This document shows positions 28,701 through 38,800 of a stretch of DNA of 64,000 nt, one piece after another; the stretch's first letter is position 1; every line of letters starts with the position of its first letter. A model generated the notes under the pieces. That model was not told the DNA's origin and ran no database searches. It was given only the letters and a program-made list of their open reading frames with translations. The DNA lies in assembly GCA_018830485.1 (NCBI GenBank), contig JAHJRQ010000012.1, forward strand, positions 1 through 64,000, written 5' to 3'. A program made the position numbers and the translations under genes. This DNA is from Pseudomonadota bacterium. Lineage in GTDB: Bacteria > Desulfobacterota > Desulfobulbia > Desulfobulbales > Desulfurivibrionaceae.

Positions 28701-28782
28701 TTGCCCGGTATTCGCCATCTCCATGGGCGGCTTCACCGACGAACAGATAAACGCGCAAATCACCGCCTTTGGTGCACAATAG
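25675..28782 (+). CDS. hdrA: HdrA-type flavoprotein, double module, selenocysteine-containing
   Basis: 1035 residues with TGA 25915-25917 read as selenocysteine (residue 81) in FPTNDCSL-Sec-ILAPK, where HdrA proteins carry Cys or Sec next to the FAD. Module 1 has the FAD motif [15 protein letters not shown] and ferredoxin-type cysteines ([12 protein letters not shown] near 130). Module 2 begins at [12 protein letters not shown] near 478, has a second FAD motif [13 protein letters not shown] near 617 and two C-terminal [4Fe-4S] motifs ([24 protein letters not shown]). HdrA bifurcates electrons or relays them between ferredoxin, MvhD and other carriers. The neighbouring gene is mvhD; hdrB and hdrC are absent. 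ATG 25675 has GGAG 7 bases upstream, but ATG 25765 (residue 31) is a real alternative because the first 30 codons overlap the leader element. Confidence 0.93.
25915..25943 (+). other. Selenocysteine UGA and weak candidate bSECIS of hdrA
   Basis: TGA 25915-25917 is followed by GCCT-AAGCTGGTAG-AGGC, a short stem with a loop that includes GGT. The hairpin is weak by eye. The Sec assignment rests mainly on the conserved HdrA context on both sides of the codon. Confidence 0.6.
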
Positions 28783-28792
28783 AGGAGCAGGT

Positions 28793-29425
28793 ATGAGTCA
28801 GAAAGATTTCAACCCGAAGATCCTGGGTTTTCTCTGCAACTGGTGCTGCTATGCCGCAGCGGACAGTGCCGGAGTTTCCCGTTACCAGTATCCGCCGAAT
28901 CTGCGGACCATCCGGGTGATGTGCACCGGACGTCTTGATCCGGCCTTTGTCCTGCGCGGGTTTGCCGAAGGCGCCGACGCCATCTTCTCGGGTGGCTGAC
29001 AACTCGGTGAATGCCATTACCAGGTTGGTAATTACGACGCGATGGGTGTGAGTGCATTGGTGAAAAAGGTTCTGGCCGAGGTCGGGATCAATCCGGATAG
29101 GTTTGGTCTGCAGTGGGCCTCTGCGGCGGAGGCGCCGCGCTTTGTCAAACTGATCACCGATTTTACCATGAAGACCAGGGAACTTGGCCCCATAGGCCAG
29201 GCCGAAGGCTTGAGCCCCGAGGAGTTGAAGGTCCGGATCGATAAGGCCCTTGCCCTGGTGAGCGACCGCAAGCTGCGGATCGCCCTGGGCAACGCCACCA
29301 AGACTATCCGCAAGGAATCGATCTTCACCCAGGACTCCATCACCGCCTTGATTGAAGACAAGCTGGCTAAAACCATCACTACCGGCTTGGAAGGTGGTGG
29401 GGCGGAGGTGATTGCCAAGAAGTAA
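28793..29425 (+). CDS. mvhD: MvhD-type [2Fe-2S] electron-transfer protein, selenocysteine-containing
   Basis: 210 residues with TGA 28997-28999 read as selenocysteine at residue 69. The first 140 residues are the MvhD domain: [12 protein letters not shown] (Cys15, 18, 19), MCTGRLD (Cys45), then IFSGG[11 protein letters not shown], where most homologues have Cys. The [2Fe-2S] protein links HdrA to hydrogenase or formate dehydrogenase partners. A C-terminal helical region (about 140-210) is longer than the minimal domain and shows no motif. ATG 28793 is preceded by GAGGAGCAGGT, 11 bases after the hdrA stop, so the two are one transcription unit. A strong terminator follows. Confidence 0.93.
28997..29032 (+). 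other. Selenocysteine UGA and bSECIS hairpin of mvhD
   Basis: TGA 28997-28999, then 16 bases, then a perfect six-pair stem ATTACC / GGTAAT enclosing the loop AGGTT (29016-29032). The GGU-type apical loop fits SelB recognition. Confidence 0.8.
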
Positions 29426-29455
29426 GCGCTATAACCAATGCGGAAGTAATGAGCC

Positions 29456-29503
29456 AACGGGAGGTACGGACAGTTGTCCGCGCCTCCCGTTTTTTTTTGT
29501 TGA
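29456..29503 (+). terminator. Rho-independent terminator after mvhD
   Basis: AACGGGAGG pairs with CCTCCCGTT, with an inner CGGACA/TGTCCG stem, followed by nine T. It ends the Wood-Ljungdahl block. From here to the next gene (about 350 bases) I see no gene or structured RNA I can support; TTGACC near 29664 could be a -35 box. Confidence 0.92.
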
Positions 29504-29850
29504 TGGGGGGCAGGCTTTGCTAATGCCGCTTCCGGATTTTCGGGGCAAATCTTTATCCGTGGCATAGGCTTGCCGAGGAATGATTCCCTTATCGCACAAG
29601 GCGTTTCCCCATGGCCGGATTATATACCTAGCTATAAACCCGATAACCCCGTATAGTTAACTCATTGACCTATCATTCGAAATCATATCTCTAGTCCATT
29701 TCGAACCCTCCAGCCTTTCGGTCATCTCCATCCACCACTTTGTAAATTCCCCTGGAACAGTCCGCATAGTTCCTTTCTGATCTTCCCTGGTCTGTGAAAT
29801 TTTTCACCATGGCCGGAGGTTCGGACTTCGTAGTGATTAAAGGACAAATA

Positions 29851-32800
29851 GTGGGCGTCGGCATTCTCATTGGTTATTTTGCAAAACATGATGTGGCTCG
29901 AAAAGCTTTTCGGGAACTGGCGAGACAGGATTTTCGCCGTGCTGTTTTGCTCCGCAAGGGCGCAAACGGCGAGGTGCATGTCACAAATCCCTTCCTCTGG
30001 CGTCGTGCTTACGGCGTCTCCCTGGCGGTTGTTCTCTGCTGCATGTTGGTCGGATTAGCGTCCCTGGTTCTGAACCGGTTGGGCTTGCTTGCGGACTGGC
30101 AGCTTTTTAATCCGGCCCTTTTTTTGGCGGCTTCCGCCATCGGCACCCTTGCCGCGCTGCTCTGGCTGCGCCGCTCCAGGTACGGGGTTGAAGCCAAGGT
30201 CATTCGTGATCATTCACGCTGGCTTGTTTCCGGGGAATCCGTCCTGATTGTTCAGGCGCCCATCGAATCGTTACAGCGTCCGGTGTCGATGCTGCGGGAA
30301 AGCGGCGATATTCCCCCGACCCTGTTCGTCATGCATCCCAAGCGAGAACGTCGGGCAGAGACGCGGGTTTCCGCGGTAAAGCTTTCCCCGGCCCAGGTTC
30401 TGGAGCATGCGCAACGCCATGCCCGGGAACAGCAGGTGGATCTGAAGCCGCAACACAGTACCGAGCTGCTCAAGCGCCTCAAGCAATCCCGGCAATGGGT
30501 GCGTCAGGTCTGCGCGGATCTTGGGGCGGCGAGCCGCCTGGAACAGAAAGCCACCCCGGCTGCCGATTGGATTCTCGATAACGAGTACATCCTGGAAAGC
30601 AACGCCCGCGATGTCCTGCTGAACCTGCCCCGGAGCTTTTATCGGCAGCTGCCTGCCCTGGGCTCTGATCCTTACCATGGGTTGCCCTGTATCTACGGGC
30701 TGGCCAAGGATCTTGTTTCCCACAACGAACTGCACCTTGACCGGGAGAATATCCTGGCTTTTATCGAGGCCTACCAATCCGTACGCACGCTAACCATCGG
30801 CGAACTCTGGGCAATGCCCCAGATGCTGCGGGTCGCCTTGATCGAAAGCATCCAGAGCCTGGCTGTCACCGCCCTGGCGGATTTGCGCGAACGTCAGTTG
30901 GCGGATTTTTGGGCAAACAGGCTGATCGCCGCCAATCGTCGTGATGCCAACCAACTGTTCGTGATCCTGGCGGAACTTGCCAAAGCCGAGCCTGCTCCAA
31001 GCCCTTATTTCGCCACCCAGTTGGTCGGCTTGCTCTATGACGAGGCCGCGGCATTGTCGGCGGTCCAGAGCTGGCTTGAGCGGACGCTCAAAAAACCACT
31101 GCACGAGCTTAACCTGCGTGAGCAGAACCGGCAGACCAGGGAACAGTTGTCTTGCGGCAACGCCTTCACCAGCCTGCGTCACCTTGCCCTCTTGGATTGG
31201 CGGGAGATGTTCGAGAAACTCAGCCGGGTGGAACACATTCTGCGTCGCGACCCGTCCGGGGTGTATGCGAAAATGGATTTCGCCACCCGTGATCGCTGTC
31301 GGCGGGCCATTGAGGAACTTGCTCGCGCTGCCGACCAGCCAGAAAAACAGGTCGCTGAGCGCGTCATCAACCTGGCGATCCAGGCCCAACATGAATCAAG
31401 TAAGGATGAACGGCGCAGCCATGTCTCCACTTGGTTGCTAGGGGAGGGACGGATTGAACTGGCCCGTCGGCTCACCTGCCGGGAAGCGCTGCGGTACCGG
31501 GTTTTGGAGTGGATTTATCGCCACCATGCCGTCCTGTATTTCCTTGGCATCAGCACCTTTTTCGCCATGTTTATTTTTCTGATCGTTGTCTTCGCCCTGA
31601 TTCCCCAATTCGGCAAGCCCGGGCTGAATCCCGTGTTTCTCTTTGGCCTAGTGCTGCTTCTGGTGATTCCGGTGAGTCAGCTGGCCATCGAAGTGGTCAA
31701 TTATCTGCTCACCCGGCTTCTCCCGCCTCGCCCCTTGCCCAAGATGGATTTTGAGGAGTCGGGCATTCCCGATGCATTCCGCACCCTGGTGGTGGTGCCG
31801 ATGATGCTGGCGAACGCGGAAACGATCCGTGTCGAGGTGGAAAAGCTGGAGATCCGCTACCTGGCCAACAAGGACGCCAATCTGCTCTTCAGCCTGTTCA
31901 CGGACTACCTCGATGCCGACACGCGTTCCTCGGAAGAGGACAGTATCCTGCTCCAGATCGTGAGCGGATGTCTGGACGAGCTCAATCAACGCCATGGCGG
32001 CGAGCGCTTCTTTCTCTTCCATCGCGAACGCACCTGGTGTGAATCCGAGCAGAAATTCATCGGTTGGGAGCGCAAGCGGGGAAAACTGGAGGAGCTGAAC
32101 CGGTTGATCGACAACACCCGGCCCGAGAACGCACCACCCCTGGTTTACGTGGGCGATCCGGACCAGTTGGCGGATATCCGCTTTATCATTACCCTGGACA
32201 GCGACACCCAGTTGCCCCACGCATCGGCCCGCAGGATGGTGGAAACCCTGGCCCATCCCCTCAATCAGCCCCGCTTTGATGCGGCCGGAAAGATTGCCTC
32301 CGGCTATACCATTATCCAGCCGCGGGTGAGCCCGACCCTGCCCAGCACCAGCGCCTCGACCTTCAGCCGGCTCTTTGCCGATGCGGTGGGCATCGACCCC
32401 TATACCCAGGCTATCTCCGATGTCTATCAGGATTTGAGCGGGGAAGGATCCTACCACGGCAAGGGGATTTACGATGTGCGCGCCTTCAGCCGCGTGCTGT
32501 CCGGCCGCTTCCCTGAAGAGTGGGTCTTGAGCCATGACCTGATTGAAGGAGCGCATGTTCGGGTGGGGCTGGCCAGCGATATTGAGCTGTACGATGAATT
32601 CCCCCAGGGGTATCAGAGCTACAGCAGCCGAGCCCACCGTTGGATTCGCGGTGATTGGCAGATCGCGGCCTGGGCGTTCTCCCATGTTCCCCAGGCGTCA
32701 GGCGATCGCGGGATCAATCCGCTCTCCATGCTCAACCGCTGGAAGATTCTCGACAACATGCGCCGCAGCCTATTGCCTGCAACCAGCCTGGGGCTGCTCT

Positions 32801-35800
32801 TGGCTTCCTGGTTCATTTCTTCGAAAACCGGCACCGTTGCCGCCATTGTTGTTGGCATGCAACTGCTTTTTCACCCTTTGGCGCAGCCCTTTACCATGGC
32901 CACCACCTACAAGGGCTTGAAATACTTCTCCCCGTCGAAACTGTTGCACGACCTGCTGCGGGGGTGTGCCGATGGTGCGCTCCTGCCGCACCAGGCGGCA
33001 ATGACCCTGGATGCCATCGCCCGGGTCTGTTACCGCCGCATGATCTCCCGCCGCTACTTGTTGGCATGGAGTGCCCAGTCAACCCATTGGCGCGGTTCCC
33101 GTGGCCAATCGCTTTTCGTGGCAGGCTTGGGCTTGGGCAGCCTCTTCAGTCTCATCGCGGGCTGTGCGATCTGGCGCTTTAGACCGGAGAGTTTGCTCCA
33201 GGCCGCACCCTGGCTTCTGTTGTGGTTTTTCTCTCCGCTCCTCGGCTGGCTCCTGAACCTCCGTTCTGATGCGCAACAGCAGGCACAACCGTTGCCGGAA
33301 GCCGACTCCCGGTTTCTCCGGCAGGTCGCCCGGCGGACCTGGCGCTATTTTTCAGCCTTTGTCAGCGCCGAAACCTCCTGGTTGCCGCCCGATAACTATC
33401 AGGTCGCCCATCAAAACCGGTTGGCCATGCGAACCAGTCCGACCAATATCGGTCTCTGGATGGCCAGCGTTTTGGGCGCCCATGATTCCGGTTATCTGAC
33501 CGTGAATCAGGTGATCGAAAAGCTGACCAGCACCATGGAGAGCCTCAAAAGTTTGGAGCTTCACCACGGCCACCTCCTCAATTGGTATGATATCCAAACC
33601 TTGTCCCCCCTTGAACCCCGCTATGTCTCCACGGTGGACAGCGGCAATCTCCTGGGCGCACTCTGGGCGCTGGAGCAGGGAATTGGCGAGTTGGTGCACG
33701 AGCCTCTTTTGGATGGCAAGGCGTTTGCCGGCATGGCGGATACCGGAGAAATTCTCAAGCAGAATCCACCGTCAGAAGAAATGGATGCCGATTTTCGTCA
33801 CTCCCTGGAGCAGATGTTGGCTGCGTTGTCCGCGTCACCCTCCGGGATTGGCGAGCTTCTTGGTCTGCAACACCGGCTGGAGGTTCTTTGCCGTGCGGTG
33901 CTTGCCAAGGCAGGAGGTGCAGCGTGGGGTTCGGAACTTGAAAATCAGGTCGGTTCCTGGGGTCGGAACAGAGACCGCTATCTCGTCTGGCTTGATATCC
34001 TTGCGGAAAAAAGCGAGGAAGAGCTGGCCTCCTTGGGGTCCGAGGCTGTGCAAGCAATCCGTCACGATCTGTTGCAGGCGCCATCCCTCGTCGCCCTGGC
34101 CCACGGGAAAATTGATTCGATTCCGCTTCTGCATGCCATCCGCAAGGCTGCACACCCTGATAGCGCATCCCTTGTCCCGTGGCTTGACCGGGTTATCGAG
34201 GCCTTTGCCACGGCGCAATGGCTGGCCGGAGAAACCCTTGGCATGGCGGAGCAACTGATCGTCGATATCCGCGCCCTCTCGGCCGGGATGAACATGCGTT
34301 TTCTCTATGATCCCAAGCGCAAGCTCTTTGCCATCGGATACAACGTTTCCACCGATCGGCTGGACGTCTCCAGTTACGATCTCCTGGCCAGTGAGGCGCG
34401 GCTCGGCAGTTTCGTCGCCATTGCCCGGGGCGATGTGCCCCTGGAACACTGGTTCTCCCTGAGTCGCCCGTACGGGGCAATTGGTCGGCAGCGGGTGCTG
34501 CTCAGTTGGACCGGGACCATGTTCGAATATCTGATGCCGCTTTTGTTCCAGTACTCCTACGGCAACTCGCTCCTTGACAAGGCGGCCCGGGAAGCGGTGC
34601 GGGTCCAGATCGCTTACGGCCGCATGCGAGGGGTTCCCTGGGGTATTTCCGAGTCCGCGTTTGCCGATCTTGATCTGAGTAAAACCTATCAGTACAAGGC
34701 CTTTGGCGTGCCGATGCTCGGGTTGAAACGCGGTCTGGAGGAACAGTTGGTCGTTGCTCCCTATGCCACCCTGTTGGCCCTGATCGTGACCCCCCGCGAG
34801 ACGGTGCGGAACCTGAAACACCTGGCCACCCTCGGGTTACTCGGCAATTACGGGTATTACGAGGCCATGGATTTCAGCCGGCAACCGCAGCGGGAGGGCA
34901 GGCGCGGGGTGATCATCGAGGCGTATATGGCCCATCATCAGGGGATGGCGTTTCTCTCTTTGACCAACTTTCTCCATGGCAATCCGTTCCCGCGCCGGTT
35001 TCATGGCGATCCCCGGGTGCGTGCTTTTGAACCCCTGCTTCAGGAGCGCATTCCGGTTCTGCCGTCCTTGCATCTGATTTCAACCCGGCAGAGTGTGCCG
35101 GAACTGCTGGGCGACGATATGATCGCCCCTGCGGGAACCACCTTCACCACCCCCCATACCGCCACGCCCAAGAGTCTGTTGCTCAGCAACGGGCGCTATG
35201 GCTTGATGGTCACCAACAGCGGGGGCGGGTACAGTCAGTGGGGAGGGCAGGAACTCACCCGCTGGCGGTCGGATCAGACCTGCGATGGACTGGGAACCTT
35301 CTGCTACCTCCATGAGGCTGATCCGGATCGTCTCTGGTCCACCACCTATCACCCGGTGGGCGGCAAGTTCGAAGGGTATTCCGTGGATTTCACCCTCGAC
35401 CGGGCCGTATTCCGCCGGGTCGAGAACGGTGTTCATGCGGAAACAGAGGTTGTGGTTTCGCCGGAAGACGATGTGGAGGTGCGCCGCATCACCCTGGTCA
35501 ATCGCTCCGGTCGCGTTCGGAATCTCAATCTCACCAGCTACGTTGAACTTTCCATGGCCCCCCATAACGCGGATCGCCAGCATCCCGCCTTTAACAAGCT
35601 CTTCATCCAGACCGAAGCGCTCCCCGGGCAGCAAGCGCTCCTTGCCTACCGGCGACCGCGCAGTGAAAACGAATCGCCTCTGTATGCGGCCCATTGCCTT
35701 ACCCTGCAGAGTAACGGGGATGAGAGCATGGTTGAAACGGATTGGCAGTTTGAAACCGACCGGGGACGCTTCATCGGCCGCGGACGGACCCTGGCCAATC

Positions 35801-38800
35801 CCATGGGCGCTGTTCAGGCTCTCGGCAACAGCCAGGGCTTTGTCCTTGATCCGATCTTCAGCCTGCGGCGGAGTGTCACCCTGGAGCCCGGCCAGCGCGT
35901 CCAACTTTCCCTGGTGCTCGCCGCCGGGAAAAGCCGCGAACATGTCTTGTTGCTCATGGAGAAGTACACCACCCCCCATGCCGGCGAACGGGCCGTGGAT
36001 TTTGCCTGGCACTCGGCCCAGCAGCAGTTGCAGGTGCTCCATATCCAGCCTGACGAAGCGCGACGATTCCAGCAACTGGCGAGTCATCTGCTCTTTCCCA
36101 ACCCGCTTTTGCGCGCCGGCGGCGAACGTCTGGCCGAGAATCGCAAGGGTCAGGCCGGTTTGTGGCCATACGGCATCTCGGGCGATCTGCCCATTGCCCT
36201 GGTCACCATTGGCGAAGCCCGGGATATCAGCCTGGTTCGCCAGATGCTCCAGGCCCACACCTATTGGCGGATGCACGGTCTTTCCACCGATCTGGTAATC
36301 CTCAACGAGGAGGCGGGCAGCTATGAACGGCCGCTCCAGGAGCGTCTGGAGCAGCTGATCCAGGTCCATGCCCTCTCGGCCGCCACGGATCGGGCAGGGA
36401 CGATTTTTCTGAAGAGCGCGGCGCAGATTCCGGAGGAAGACCTGAAGCTCCTCAAGGCGGCGGCCAGTGTCATGCTGGTGGCGGCGCGGGGCACGCTGCC
36501 CCAGCAATTGGGGGTTCCGGAGGAGGTTCCCGAAGGGTTTGCCGCCCTGGCCCGCAAACCTGCGGTTCGGGAGCCTTCGGCCCCGCTCCCCTTCATGGAA
36601 CTGCACTATTTCAACAGCCTGGGTGGCTTTACCCCGGACGGGCGTGAATACGCGATCTATCTCGGCCCCGGCACCAACACCCCGGCTCCCTGGGTGAACG
36701 TCATCGCCAACCCGACCTTCGGCGCCATGGTCAGCGAAACCGGCGCCGGCTTCACCTGGTACGGCAACAGCCAGCGCAATCGTCTGACCGGCTGGTCCAA
36801 CGATCCCGTGCTGGATCCGGCCTCGGAGGTTCTGTACATTCGCGACGAGGAGAGCGGCGTCTACTGGTCGCCGACCGCCGCGCCGATTCGGGAGAAATCC
36901 GCCTATCGAACCCGGCACGGGGCAGGCTATACAGTCTTTGAGCATAACAGTAACGGGATCGAGCAGGAGCTGACCGTCTTCGTTCCCGTGGATGCGCTTG
37001 GCGGTGCGCCCGTCAAACTGCAACGTCTGCGGCTCACCAACGGTTCCGCCAGAAAGCGGAAACTCTCGCTGACCTACTATGTGGAATTAACCCTGGGCGA
37101 GAACCGGGAAACCTCGCAGATGCATGTGATGACCAACTGGGATGACGAAGTCCGGGGCATGCTGGCGTACAATCGCTTTCATCCCGAATATCCGGAGCGG
37201 GTCGCTTTTGTAACCATGACCCCGCAGGCCGACTCGTACGGCGGCGACCGCACCGCCTTCATCGGCCGCAATCGCTCGCTGGCCAACCCGGCAGCCATGG
37301 AGCTGATCCACCTCTCGCAACGGACCGGCGCCGGCCTGGATCCGTGCGCGGTACTCCGGGTTACCCTTGAATTGTCTCCGGGCGAGCAGCGTGACCTCAC
37401 CTGCATGCTGGGGCAGGCCGACTCCGCAGCCCAGGCCCGGCAACTGGCGCTCCGTTTTCAGGAGGATCTGGCGCTGGAGGAGGCGCTGGCCCAGACCAAG
37501 GATTGGTGGGATACCCTGTTGGGCGCCATCGAGGTGCACACCCCGGAACTGGCCGCCGATCTGCTGATCAACCGTTGGCTGCAGTACCAGTCCCTAGGCT
37601 GCCGGCTTTGGGCGCGTTCCGCTTTTTACCAGTCCGGCGGCGCCTTCGGTTTTCGCGATCAGTTGCAGGATGTCATGGCCTTTCTCTACGCCAGGCCGGA
37701 AATTGCCCGCAACCAGATACTGCTGGCCGCAAGCCGACAATTCAAGGAGGGTGATGTCCAGCATTGGTGGCATGAACCTGCGGGGGCCGGAATCCGCTCG
37801 CGGATCTCCGACGACTTGCTCTGGCTTCCCTATGTGGTGGCGCAGTATGTTCGGACCACCGGCGAGGTGGACCTTCTCAAGGAGGAGGTAACCTTTCTCA
37901 ACGGGCCTATCCTGGCAGACGATCAGTACGAGGTGTTCTCCACCCCGGAGGTCACCTTTGAACGCGCCACCATTTTTGAACACTGCCGCCGCGCGGTCAG
38001 CCACGGCCTGACCATTGGGCCCCACGGCCTCCCCCTGATGGGAACAGGGGATTGGAACGACGGTATGAACCAGGTCGGCGCGGGTGGCAAGGGGGAGAGC
38101 GTCTGGCTCGCCTGGTTTCTCTGCGATCTGTTGCAGGGGATGGCCGAAATGTCCGACCTGCTGCAACAACCGGAGTTGAGCCAGTCCTATCAAGAGGAGA
38201 GGCATGCCCTGATCCAGCGGGTGGAGCAGGCGGGCTGGGACGGGGAATGGTATCTGCGGGGAACCTTCGACGATGGCTCTCCGCTTGGCTCCGCGAAAAA
38301 CACCGAGGCGAGGATCGATTCCCTGCCCCAATCGTGGGCCTGGCTTTCCGGCGCTGCCGATCCCGTGCGGGCCGATCAGGGGCTGGAGTCGGCCTGGCAG
38401 CATCTTGTCCGTCAGGATGAAGGGCTGGTGCTGCTCTTTACGCCTCCCTTCGACACATCCGAACCCTCGCCCGGCTACATCAAGGGGTATCCGCCCGGAG
38501 TGCGGGAGAACGGCGGTCAGTATACGCACGCCGCCCTCTGGCTGGCCATGGCCATGGCTCGTAAGGGGGATGGGGAGCGGGCCGTGCAGCTGCTGCGCAT
38601 GCTCAATCCCATCGAGCACGCCCGCGATGCCGAGTCGGTCTGGCATTACGGGGTTGAACCATACGTGGTCGCGGCCGATGTCTACCGGTTGCCCGGAAGG
38701 ATAGGGCAGGGGGGCTGGTCCTGGTATACCGGGGCGGCATCGTGGATGTACCGGGCTTGGGTGGAAGAGGTTTTAGGCCTGCGGATCCGGGGTGTGCAGA

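Noticed and set aside
29504-29850. Possible structured RNA before ndvB (GGCATAGGC-type stretch near 29560)
   Set aside because: Only short stems and no second copy; resemblance to the acsB leader is superficial.
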